Assembly: GCA_902762335.1 (NCBI GenBank)
Contig: CACWNZ010000125.1
Span: forward strand, 1-5,330
DNA length: 5,330 bases
Direction of reading: 5' to 3'
From: an uncultured Ruminococcus sp.
Lineage (GTDB): Bacteria; Bacillota; Clostridia; Oscillospirales; Acutalibacteraceae
Made by a program: the position numbers and the translations under genes. The notes under the pieces are model-generated. The model saw nothing but the letters and a program-made list of their open reading frames with translations, did not search any database and was not told the origin of the DNA. Every line of letters starts with the position of its first letter. Positions within the stretch are counted from its first letter, which is position 1. Below are positions 1 through 5,286 of this stretch, piece after piece.

Positions 1-32
1 TCAGGCAGATAATTCAAAGTCATGGCGCTCAT
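1..32 (-). CDS. 5' end of an unidentified gene following the radical SAM gene (partial)
   Basis: Only the first ten codons (MSAMTLNYLP) lie in the window; the rest runs off the left edge. The start is the ATG at 32-30, with a GGAGG at 45-41 and an 8-nt spacer. A second in-frame ATG at 23-21 is less well placed. The ribosome binding site lies inside the last codons of the radical SAM gene, whose TAG stop is only 3 nt upstream, so the two are almost certainly co-transcribed and probably translationally coupled. The fragment is too short to identify. By operon logic it could be the substrate or partner of the radical SAM enzyme, but that is inference. Confidence 0.6.
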   Translation of the reverse strand, partial: MSAMTLNYLP

Positions 33-35
33 TTG

Positions 36-671
36 CTATTCCTCCCCGCTGCCGCCGTCGCCGCTCAGACCCTTTATCCTGCTCCATATCAGAGCCTGAT
101 CCGCCGACGGGACACCTATCATCATTGTTTTTTCGTTATTGAGTGTTATCTCTATTTTTCTCCCCACGGGAGCGCTGTAGTATTCCTCCGCTGTTCCGCA
201 GTATCTTTCGGTAAGCTGTATTATGCGCTGATTCGACGAGCCTCTGTACGCCTTTCCGTCATCAAGTTCCTTTATATATCGCCCGTCGATGAGTATATCG
301 CACTGCGACAGCAGAGAGCTTATTTCAGGCTCGGTTTTTGCTCTCTCAAGAAGCTCCTCATGCGTGAAGCCCGTGTATATTATCACGCCGATATTCTTTT
401 TCTCTCTTATCAGAGCTATCGTCCGCGCAAGGGCTTCAGCCTGCAGAAACGGCTCGCCGCCGCTTATAGTCAGATGCTCAGTGCCGCAGGTGAGAAACCA
501 CTCCGCTGTCTCTTCGGGAGAAGTTTCGTTGAAGTCTCCGTATCTGAAATTGCGGGCTATGCAGCCGTCGCAGTCAAAGCAGCACCCGAACACCCACAGC
601 ACCGACCGCTTAAAGGGTCCGAGCAGCTCCGTTTCCCTTATCCTTTCGCTCCAGCGCAATTTTTTATCCAT
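36..671 (-). CDS. Radical SAM / 4Fe-4S single-cluster protein, NrdG-like activating-enzyme type
   Basis: This 211-aa protein carries the radical SAM signature CX3CX2C as C30-C34-C37 in the context VFGCCFDCDGC; an extra Cys, C31, follows the first ligand. These cysteines would bind a 4Fe-4S cluster that cleaves S-adenosylmethionine. The SAM-contacting GGE motif is at residues 71-73 (ISGGEPFLQ). YTGFTHEEL at 99-107 and LIDGRY at 127-132 are typical of the short NrdG/PflA-like activating enzymes. The length fits this family, and no second cluster or SPASM domain is seen. The start ATG has a GAGG at 684-681 with a 9-nt spacer. No anaerobic ribonucleotide reductase (NrdD) is visible, so nrdG itself is not supported; relatives of this kind often act on unknown proteins. 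It has its own promoter and leads into a second gene at 32. The true substrate is unknown. Confidence 0.88.
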   Translation of the reverse strand: MDKKLRWSERIRETELLGPFKRSVLWVFGCCFDCDGCIARNFRYGDFNETSPEETAEWFLTCGTEHLTISGGEPFLQAEALARTIALIREKKNIGVIIYTGFTHEELLERAKTEPEISSLLSQCDILIDGRYIKELDDGKAYRGSSNQRIIQLTERYCGTAEEYYSAPVGRKIEITLNNEKTMMIGVPSADQALIWSRIKGLSGDGGSGEE

Positions 672-729
672 AAGCTCACGCCTCAGTCCGTGAAAAAATC
701 ATTTCTTTTGAACATGAATATACACAATA

Positions 730-758
730 AATATATCACAGCGCCGTATCGTTGTCAA
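730..758 (-). promoter_or_regulatory. Sigma-A type promoter for the radical SAM operon
   Basis: Read on the minus strand, a consensus -35 box TTGACA lies at 758-753. It is followed by a 17-bp spacer and a -10 box TATATT at 735-730 (one mismatch to TATAAT), with an extended -10 TGA directly before it. The predicted start of transcription is near 723, giving a leader of about 52 nt before the ATG at 671. This is one of the best promoter matches in the window. It implies the radical SAM gene is expressed independently of the sheath-tube operon upstream. Confidence 0.85.
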
Positions 759-832
759 TATTACGAATAAAAACCTGCTAAAATTCCGACAAATTTTTAT
801 GTATTATACACAGTGACCCGATGATCTGCGCG

Positions 833-873
833 AAAAAAACGGACACGGCTGACCCTTTAAGGTCGCCGTGTCC
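833..873 (-). terminator. Intrinsic terminator after the tube gene
   Basis: On the minus strand GGACACGGC (873-865) pairs perfectly with GCCGTGTCC (849-841). Inside it, GACC (864-861) pairs with GGTC (854-851) across a single bulged A, leaving a short loop. One G is followed by seven Ts (839-833). There is no T-run on the plus-strand side, so it acts on minus-strand transcripts only. It lies 27 nt after the tube stop codon and closes the sheath-tube operon. Confidence 0.92.
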
Positions 874-900
874 TGTGAATATCGAATTATACCTCCGGGA

Positions 901-1323
901 TCAGGAGATCCTCGTCATGCCCTCGTGAGCTATCTCGACAGTTTCTATCGCTATCTCGGAAGCGGTTGCGTTGAAATCGGGAGCCGTGTACTTCATGGGC
1001 CATGCGTTTATTACCTGCCATGAAGCCGCGGGGCTTTCCTCCTCGTCAAGAAGGGTTATGGTAATGGTCTTTCTCTCGACAGCGCCGTTTACGCCTGTTA
1101 TCATCCAATCGTACATAACGGTGGAATCAACAAGACCCTGCTTGAGGGTGATGTTGCCGTACTTTTTAAGACCCGGCACCTTCATCGGTGTGGTCACCAT
1201 ATCGCCCTCTCTGTATTCTACTACGTCTATAGATGCATCGAAGCCCGTTACCTCGGAGAAGCCGCCTGCATCAAGTCCGTCTATCTCTACTTTATATCTG
1301 AATCTGGTATGCGGATATCCCAT
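901..1323 (-). CDS. Contractile-system inner tube protein (T4 gp19 / conserved phage tail region family)
   Basis: The 140-aa product matches the short inner-tube family of contractile injection systems (Afp1/Pvc1-like, related to T4 gp19 and T6SS Hcp). The N-terminal strand FRYKVEIDGLDAGGFSEVTGFDASIDVVEYREGD (residues 8-41), taken in pieces, holds the family hallmarks FSEVTG (22-27) and EYREG (36-40). The segment around residues 50-62 (PGLKKYGNITLKQG) and the C-terminal IAIETVEIAHEGM are also characteristic. Such subunits form hexameric rings that stack into the rigid tube driven through the target membrane. The start ATG has AAAGGAG at 1340-1334, 10 nt away. The gene begins 20 bp after the sheath stop, and a strong terminator follows, so it is the last gene of a sheath-tube operon. 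The motif style favours an eCIS or tailocin over a T4-like phage, but phage origin cannot be excluded. Confidence 0.9.
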   Translation of the reverse strand: MGYPHTRFRYKVEIDGLDAGGFSEVTGFDASIDVVEYREGDMVTTPMKVPGLKKYGNITLKQGLVDSTVMYDWMITGVNGAVERKTITITLLDEEESPAASWQVINAWPMKYTAPDFNATASEIAIETVEIAHEGMTRIS

Positions 1324-1343
1324 AATTCAAGCACTCCTTTCAG

Positions 1344-3047
1344 TTATTCTGCGCTGCCCGTGTTCTGCGTTATTCTGAAGATGACGAATTCGGCAGGCTT
1401 TACGGGCGCTACGCCGATAACGCAGACGAGTCTGCCGTTGTCGATGTCGTCCTGACTCATCGTGTTCCTGCCTATGTTGACGAAGAAGGCCTCGTCTGCG
1501 GATGCGCCCGCAAGAGAGCCGTTCCTCCACATATTGTTGAGGAATACGCTGATAGTCCTCTGAACTCTCGTCCACAGAGCCTGATCGTTGGGCTCGAATA
1601 CCGCCCAATTCGTATTTGCCTTTATGGATTCCTCTATGAAGATGAACAGGCGGCGGATATTTACGTACTTCCAGCTCGGGTCGCTCGATGCCGTTCTTGC
1701 GCCCCATACCCTTATGCCCTGTCCCGGGAAGGAACGGATAAGGTTTACGCCTCTCGGGTTGAGTATATCCTGCTCGCCCTTATTGAACTGACAGTCAAGT
1801 CCTACGCAGGCTCTTACCACCTCGTTTGCGGGAGCCTTATGTACGCCCCTTGCGTTGTCGCTCCTTGCGAAAAGACCCATTACCGAGCCTGAGGGCGGGA
1901 TAGCGATGTTCTTCTTGTCGAGGGGATCGAACACCTGAAGCCACGGATGATAAAGACCCGCATAGCTTGAGGAGAATATGTCGCGGTGCGCGAGTATCTC
2001 GTCGACCTTCTTTGCGCCTCTCGGCAGATCGAGAACGGCGAAACGGCTTGCAAGGTTCTCGCAGTGTGCTACGAGTGTGAGCTGTACGTTCGGGTCGGTA
2101 ACGCCCGGAACTGCCATTATGGAAACGACGTCGTTATCAAGGAAGGACTGAATGCCCGTTCTGTTGCCTGCGCCGCCGTCAGTGCCTATGAAGTCCGCCG
2201 CGGTTATATCGGCTGCCGCGCCGTTGCTGCCGCCCGTGAATTCAACTGCCGCAGCGTCCTCCGCCTCCTCGGATACCGCCTTGAGAAGGTCGCCCGTATC
2301 GTTGCTGCCCGTATAGGTAACGGTGATGAGATCCGACTTTGCGGTCTTCTTCTCAATGAAATTCGCAGCCGCTATATTGAAGGATACGTTCTCGTAGCTC
2401 TCGGTGGTGTCGACATACCTGACCTCGAGTGAAAGCTCGCAGGTTGAGATGACTTTTGTCGGGAGAAGCTCGGTATCGGTTATATCCGCCGTGAATTCGT
2501 TTGCAAAGGTGATGACGTTGTTCTGATTCTTTTCTACCTTATTGTACTCTACCGTGCCGCCCTCGGTAAAGGCTACTATATCGCCCGGGTTGAAGCCCGC
2601 GCCGTTCTTTACCTTGTATTTTCTTTCGGCAAGCTTTTCAAACGCCTGCGTCCTTGCCTTTGACGAGCGGGTGAGCTTAACGCTTATGCTGTCGCCCCAC
2701 AGACCGGGATCCTTAGCCGCAAAGCCGAGAACGCCCGCCGCAGCCTGAGAGCATTTTGCGCTTTCGGGAGCAACTCTCGTGATAAAGCAGCGCGTACCGC
2801 CGTTCACGAAGAAATGCTCTACCGCATAAGCGAGAAAACGATACTCGCCGAATTCGTTTTCGGAGAGGAAACCGCCGTACTTTCTTTTGAAGTCGGCAAA
2901 GTTGGTAACGAGCTGAGGGATACCGCCTACGGGACCCTTCTCTGCAAGTCCTACGAAGCCTGCCGTACTCGTGCCGACACCCTCCATGGGCTTGCCGCCC
3001 GATTCAAACTCCTCAACGTATACGCCCGGAGATAAATATTCTGCCAT
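1344..3047 (-). CDS. Contractile tail sheath protein
   Basis: The 567-aa protein begins MAEYLSPGVYVEEFESG, the classic sheath N-terminus (YxSPGVYxEE), followed by TAGFVGLAEKGP (about 28-39). The middle (about 180-300) is a variable, surface-exposed type of region. The conserved sheath core resumes at VSIMAVPGVTDP and AVLDLP. The C-terminal domain (about 442-567) holds GIRVWGARTASSD, the VNIRRLFIFIEESI helix, FEPND and the terminal strand VAPVKPAEFVIFRI that links neighbouring subunits. Sheath subunits assemble around the tube and contract to fire it. Start choice: the N-terminus fits the family exactly at this ATG and no upstream in-frame start exists, although the best ribosome binding site is 36 nt away across a hairpin. 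Only one sheath gene is seen here; many eCIS carry two or three paralogues. Confidence 0.96.
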   Translation of the reverse strand: MAEYLSPGVYVEEFESGGKPMEGVGTSTAGFVGLAEKGPVGGIPQLVTNFADFKRKYGGFLSENEFGEYRFLAYAVEHFFVNGGTRCFITRVAPESAKCSQAAAGVLGFAAKDPGLWGDSISVKLTRSSKARTQAFEKLAERKYKVKNGAGFNPGDIVAFTEGGTVEYNKVEKNQNNVITFANEFTADITDTELLPTKVISTCELSLEVRYVDTTESYENVSFNIAAANFIEKKTAKSDLITVTYTGSNDTGDLLKAVSEEAEDAAAVEFTGGSNGAAADITAADFIGTDGGAGNRTGIQSFLDNDVVSIMAVPGVTDPNVQLTLVAHCENLASRFAVLDLPRGAKKVDEILAHRDIFSSSYAGLYHPWLQVFDPLDKKNIAIPPSGSVMGLFARSDNARGVHKAPANEVVRACVGLDCQFNKGEQDILNPRGVNLIRSFPGQGIRVWGARTASSDPSWKYVNIRRLFIFIEESIKANTNWAVFEPNDQALWTRVQRTISVFLNNMWRNGSLAGASADEAFFVNIGRNTMSQDDIDNGRLVCVIGVAPVKPAEFVIFRITQNTGSAE

Positions 3048-3054
3048 AATATTC

Positions 3055-3080
3055 GGTCGTGACCCCTGCGAGTCATGACC
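3055..3080 (-). promoter_or_regulatory. mRNA hairpin between the Shine-Dalgarno and the sheath start codon
   Basis: On the minus strand GGTCATGACTC (3080-3070) pairs with GGGTCACGACC (3065-3055) around a GCAG loop: ten pairs including one G-U, and one A-C mismatch. The 5' arm contains an ATG (3076-3074) that is out of frame with the sheath. Folding would mask that ATG and reduce the distance from AAAGGAGG to the sheath ATG from 36 nt to about 10 unpaired nt. This is a sequence-based fold; the function is inferred. Confidence 0.65.
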
Positions 3081-3083
3081 CTT

Positions 3084-3091
3084 CCTCCTTT
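3084..3091 (-). promoter_or_regulatory. Strong Shine-Dalgarno AAAGGAGG in the sheath leader
   Basis: A full AAAGGAGG lies at 3091-3084. Linearly it is ideally placed (7-nt spacer) for the ATG at 3076, which opens only a 41-codon frame ending at 2951 inside the sheath gene. The sheath ATG at 3047 has no good site of its own: only an AGGGG 15 nt upstream, and that is buried in the hairpin. The site therefore probably serves the sheath through the folded leader. Confidence 0.7.
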
Positions 3092-3104
3092 CGGTTCTTA
3101 TATT

Positions 3105-3119
3105 GCTGAATATTTCAGC
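3105..3119 (-). repeat. Inverted repeat in the sheath 5' leader
   Basis: GCTGAA and TTCAGC form six-base arms around a 3-nt centre. The site lies between the likely sheath promoter and the ribosome binding site. It could be a small 5' hairpin that protects the abundant sheath mRNA, or a protein-binding dyad. No T-run follows on either strand, so it is not a terminator. Confidence 0.5.
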
Positions 3120-3130
3120 CCTATGCGATA

Positions 3131-3159
3131 ATTATATCCCGCGGTTATAACCGTAATAA
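3131..3159 (-). promoter_or_regulatory. Candidate promoter (proximal) for the sheath-tube operon
   Basis: A perfect -10 TATAAT lies on the minus strand at 3136-3131. At 17 bp spacing the -35 position reads TTATTA (3159-3154), a poor match (3/6). The perfect 12-bp palindrome CGGTTATAACCG (3142-3153) fills the spacer, where an activator of the MerR kind or a repressor could act. The predicted transcript starts near 3124, with a leader of about 77 nt. The weak -35 plus spacer palindrome suggest regulation, but this is inference. Confidence 0.5.
3142..3153. repeat. Perfect 12-bp palindrome CGGTTATAACCG
   Basis: The dyad is perfect and sits between the -10 TATAAT (3136-3131) and its -35 position on the minus strand. 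Its location suggests an operator for the sheath-tube promoter. No regulator gene is present in the window. Confidence 0.5.
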
Positions 3160-3173
3160 TAATCGGAGCTATA

Positions 3174-3203
3174 ATTATTTCGGCGTTATCGCTGATTTTT
3201 CAA
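3174..3203 (-). promoter_or_regulatory. Candidate promoter (distal) for the sheath-tube operon
   Basis: TTGAAA (3203-3198) and AATAAT (3179-3174) on the minus strand each match the consensus at five of six positions and are 18 bp apart. The start of transcription would be near 3167. The -35 box overlaps a 15-bp palindrome (3194-3208: GATTTTT, C, AAAAATC). It is an alternative or additional promoter to the one at 3131-3159. The AT-rich context makes chance matches likely. Confidence 0.4.
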
Positions 3204-3208
3204 AAATC
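3194..3208. repeat. 15-bp palindrome GATTTTT-C-AAAAATC
   Basis: Seven-base arms surround a single C in the divergent intergenic region. It covers the -35 box of the distal sheath promoter candidate and lies about 40 bp upstream of the lipoprotein -35, so a protein bound here could affect one or both directions. It could also be an AT-rich coincidence. Confidence 0.35.
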
Positions 3209-3246
3209 TGTCGGATCCTTTTATAAAAAAAGCTTTCATTACACAC

Positions 3247-3275
3247 TTGAAAACGACTTGCTTTTATTGTATAAT
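3247..3275 (+). promoter_or_regulatory. Sigma-A type promoter for the lipoprotein operon
   Basis: TTGAAA (3247-3252), a 17-bp spacer and a perfect TATAAT (3270-3275) on the plus strand give a near-consensus promoter. Transcription should begin near 3282, leaving a leader of about 55 nt before the ATG at 3337. No operator-like repeat overlaps it, so expression may be largely constitutive. Confidence 0.85.
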
Positions 3276-3336
3276 AAAATTGGAGAGATTTACAGTTATT
3301 TTCGTATTTTAGTAAAACCAAAGAAGGAGAGATCAC

Positions 3337-4887
3337 ATGAAAACGAAAAAAACCACACGCGCCAAAAAGGCTCTTGCGCTTATCTCTGTGCTGACAGCCC
3401 TGTCGCTGACGACCGCCTGCGCGGGCTCAGGGAATAACAACAACGGCTCATCACAAGCCCCGGAGAGCAGCACCGTCGCAGTGAGCAGCGAGGCGGGCGG
3501 ACAGGAGAGCGACGCTTCAAAGGAAGCTCCGCAGGAAAGCTCTGAGCAGAGCAGGGACGAATCCTCACAGGAAAGCTCCGTACAGCCCTCCGTAACCGAA
3601 TCCTCTGAGCCTTCCGAACCCGAGTCTTCCGAGCCCGAGCCGTTGGAGCCCGAGCCGTCGGAGCCCGAGCCGTCGCAGCCCGAATCATCTGAGCCCGAGC
3701 CGTCGGAGCCCGAGCCGTTGGAGCCCGAATCATCTGAGCCCGAGCCGTCGGAGCCTGAGCCGTCGCAGCCCGAGCCGTCGCAGCCCGAGCCGTCGCAGCC
3801 CGAGCCGTCGCAGCCCGAGCCGTCGCAGTCCGGGAATAAATGCTACAGCGAAGTCGTCATAAACGGCACCACCTACTATCAGATCGATGAAGCCGTTTTA
3901 TGGGGCGGCAACTATCGTCAGGACGATTTTTACCTTGAAAGCAATGACTGCCCCGACATGGGCGAGATAGTGACATACGATGAATATATTAAGCTCATCA
4001 ACAAGCTCAACGGCATCATCTCCTCCACCAAGGACGGCGGAACGATCGACCCGTACTACAACAACAAGGACAAGAACTACATAATACTCTGCAACAGCAG
4101 CGGCCACAGCCGGTGCGATATGTACCTGTTTGACGTGATAGAACGCCCCAACAAGGTCATCATCTTCGGCTATCAGAATAAGAGGGGCGTAATGGCATCG
4201 GGCAGCGGCTATCTGACAGTCATTCCGACTGACCTGCCCACAGGCACAAAGGTAGATTTCAGGCAGTGCCACACCACTGACGAGATAGAAAACCTCAAAA
4301 AATACGGCGTCACCTACGACCCGAACAACATTACCGTTGACAAGCCGATAATCTATCTCTACCCCACCGAGGAAACAAGGGTAAACGTAGAGCTCGGCAA
4401 GCCAGATGCTCTCACCTGCTCCTACCCGAAATACACTGACGGCTGGAGCGTTATTGCAAAACCCGACGGCACGCTGACCGATCATGACACGGGCAGAGAG
4501 CTGTATTCGCTCTATTACGAATGCGCAGACGATACGCTCTCAACGGAATTCACCGAGGGCTTCGTGGTAAAGGGTGAGGACAGCGCCGCCTTCCTTGAGG
4601 AGAAGCTCGCCCTGCTCGGTCTTACCCCGAGAGAAGCCGAGGAATTCATAGTATATTGGCTGCCGAAGCTTGAGGCGAATAAGTATGATCTTATAAGATT
4701 CGCCACACCCGGGGAGATAGAGCGGGTAATGCCCCTTGAGGTCTCCCCCGCGCCCGACAGCGTTATCCGCGTGATGATGATATTCAAGGGCATTGACGAG
4801 CCTGTGGATATTCCCGAACAGACCCTTACTGCCCCCGAGCGCACGGGCTTTACCCTTGTGGAATGGGGAGCCTCTTATCTCGGATAA
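3337..4887 (+). CDS. Secreted lipoprotein with Pro/Glu/Ser repeat stalk and uncharacterised C-terminal domain
   Basis: The 516-aa protein starts with a basic N-terminus (MKTKKTTRAKK) and a hydrophobic segment (12-27). A lipobox-like LTTAC follows, with the acylated Cys at 28; T at -3 is less usual than L/V. After the Cys comes an Asn/Gly/Ser linker and a Ser/Glu-rich tract (about 35-88). A Pro-Glu-Ser pentapeptide array (about 89-165) probably forms an extended stalk through the cell wall. Residues 166-335 are a globular region of unknown type. Residues 336-516 begin KPIIYLYP and continue with TDGWSV, FVVKGEDSAAFLEEKLALLGL, FIVYWLPKLE and ERTGFTLVEWG; I recall this pattern from many uncharacterised bacterial surface proteins and know no function for it. 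Seven cysteines follow the repeat. GGAG at 3326-3329 lies 7 nt before the ATG. No terminator separates it from the 100-aa gene downstream. Confidence 0.9.
   Translation: MKTKKTTRAKKALALISVLTALSLTTACAGSGNNNNGSSQAPESSTVAVSSEAGGQESDASKEAPQESSEQSRDESSQESSVQPSVTESSEPSEPESSEPEPLEPEPSEPEPSQPESSEPEPSEPEPLEPESSEPEPSEPEPSQPEPSQPEPSQPEPSQPEPSQSGNKCYSEVVINGTTYYQIDEAVLWGGNYRQDDFYLESNDCPDMGEIVTYDEYIKLINKLNGIISSTKDGGTIDPYYNNKDKNYIILCNSSGHSRCDMYLFDVIERPNKVIIFGYQNKRGVMASGSGYLTVIPTDLPTGTKVDFRQCHTTDEIENLKKYGVTYDPNNITVDKPIIYLYPTEETRVNVELGKPDALTCSYPKYTDGWSVIAKPDGTLTDHDTGRELYSLYYECADDTLSTEFTEGFVVKGEDSAAFLEEKLALLGLTPREAEEFIVYWLPKLEANKYDLIRFATPGEIERVMPLEVSPAPDSVIRVMMIFKGIDEPVDIPEQTLTAPERTGFTLVEWGASYLG
3616..3825 (+). 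repeat. 14-copy 15-bp tandem repeat inside the lipoprotein gene
   Basis: Fourteen consecutive 15-bp units of the type GAGCCCGAGCCGTCG each encode (E/Q)-P-E-(P/S)-(S/L). The last four units (3766-3825) are identical CAGCCCGAGCCGTCG copies, pointing to recent expansion. A 45-bp higher-order unit is visible: 3676-3720 and 3721-3765 differ at only three positions. Because the unit is a multiple of three, copy-number change by slippage would alter stalk length without breaking the frame. Confidence 0.95.
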
Positions 4888-4934
4888 CACGGTACGACAC
4901 TGAACGACAAAAATCTTGAACAGGAGGACAGGAC

Positions 4935-5237
4935 GTGAAAAACCACAGAAATTGCAGAGTCATAGCTTACTCCAACGAAAAGACGGGCGGCTTTGACCTT
5001 TATCTCAACATACACGGCAGGCAGGAATACGTCAGCTCTCACCGCAAAAACGGACTGATCTTTCTGCTGCTGAAGGACGGCATAGCGCTGAGCGACCTCA
5101 AGCGCATAAGGATAATGGATCTCAAGCGCAGATACAACATATATTCACGAACGACACTTTACAAGCTCGAACGTTCACTTGTCCATCTCCTTGACGTGAT
5201 AGACGAGTATATCGAATGCATAAGCTGCGCCGCATGA
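4935..5237 (+). CDS. Hypothetical 100-aa protein, GTG start
   Basis: The gene starts at GTG (4935), supported by a perfect AGGAGG at 4922-4927 with a 7-nt spacer; no ATG is near. It begins 47 bp after the lipoprotein stop with no terminator between, so it is the second gene of that operon. The product is basic and has no signal peptide or membrane segment, so it is probably cytoplasmic. The N-terminal half (residues about 8-50: RVIAYSNEK, GFDLYLNIHGRQEYVSSHR) looks like a small beta-sheet unit. The C-terminal half (LYKLERSLVHLLDVIDEYIE) looks helical, and ECISC near the end gives a CX2C pair. I do not recognise a named family; small proteins of this style occur as hypotheticals in Ruminococcus-like genomes. 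The function is unknown. Confidence 0.8.
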   Translation: MKNHRNCRVIAYSNEKTGGFDLYLNIHGRQEYVSSHRKNGLIFLLLKDGIALSDLKRIRIMDLKRRYNIYSRTTLYKLERSLVHLLDVIDEYIECISCAA

Positions 5238-5243
5238 CGCAAA

Positions 5244-5286
5244 AAGCTCCACGGCAGGAAAAACTGCCGCGGAGCTTATTTTTTTT
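5244..5286 (+). terminator. Intrinsic terminator after the lipoprotein operon, probably bidirectional
   Basis: AAGCTCC-A-CGGCAG (5244-5257) pairs with CTGCCG-C-GGAGCTT (5264-5277), with one A-C mismatch and a GAAAAA loop. TA at 5278 and eight Ts (5279-5286) follow on the plus strand. On the minus strand the same stem ends in five Ts (5245-5241), so it can also stop the convergent transcript entering from the right. It lies 6 nt after the stop of the 100-aa gene. Confidence 0.93.

Noticed and set aside
30..38. Read-through of the radical SAM TAG stop into the downstream frame (TAG CAA ATG, in frame)
   Set aside because: The stop context resembles only part of known read-through contexts, and the downstream gene has its own good ribosome binding site and ATG, so ordinary coupled reinitiation explains it.
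33..770. A 245-codon plus-strand open frame covering the radical SAM gene
   Set aside because: It is a mirror of a well supported minus-strand gene with clear family motifs; the translation is rich in Arg/Ser/Tyr, has no recognisable domain, and has no ribosome binding site at its ATG.
783..830. A second promoter for the radical SAM gene around the minus-strand TATAAT in GTGTATAATACAT
   Set aside because: The -10-like box is perfect but no -35 is present at 16-18 bp, and a far better promoter lies closer to the gene at 730-758.
1327..1707. A 126-codon minus-strand frame inside the 3' part of the sheath gene
   Set aside because: It is out of frame with a conserved sheath C-terminal domain, is Arg-rich and low in hydrophobic residues, as expected for a shadow of a G/C-biased gene.
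901..3047. An intact prophage
   Set aside because: Only sheath and tube are present, with no capsid, portal, terminase, integrase, lysis genes or attachment sites in the window; a prophage extending outside cannot be tested here.
3380..3733. Antisense frame reading ARAPTARAPTARA-type repeats
   Set aside because: This is the reverse reading of the lipoprotein tandem repeat and carries no independent coding signal.
3616..3825. CRISPR-like array
   Set aside because: The units are contiguous 15-bp tandem repeats without spacers and lie in frame in a coding gene.
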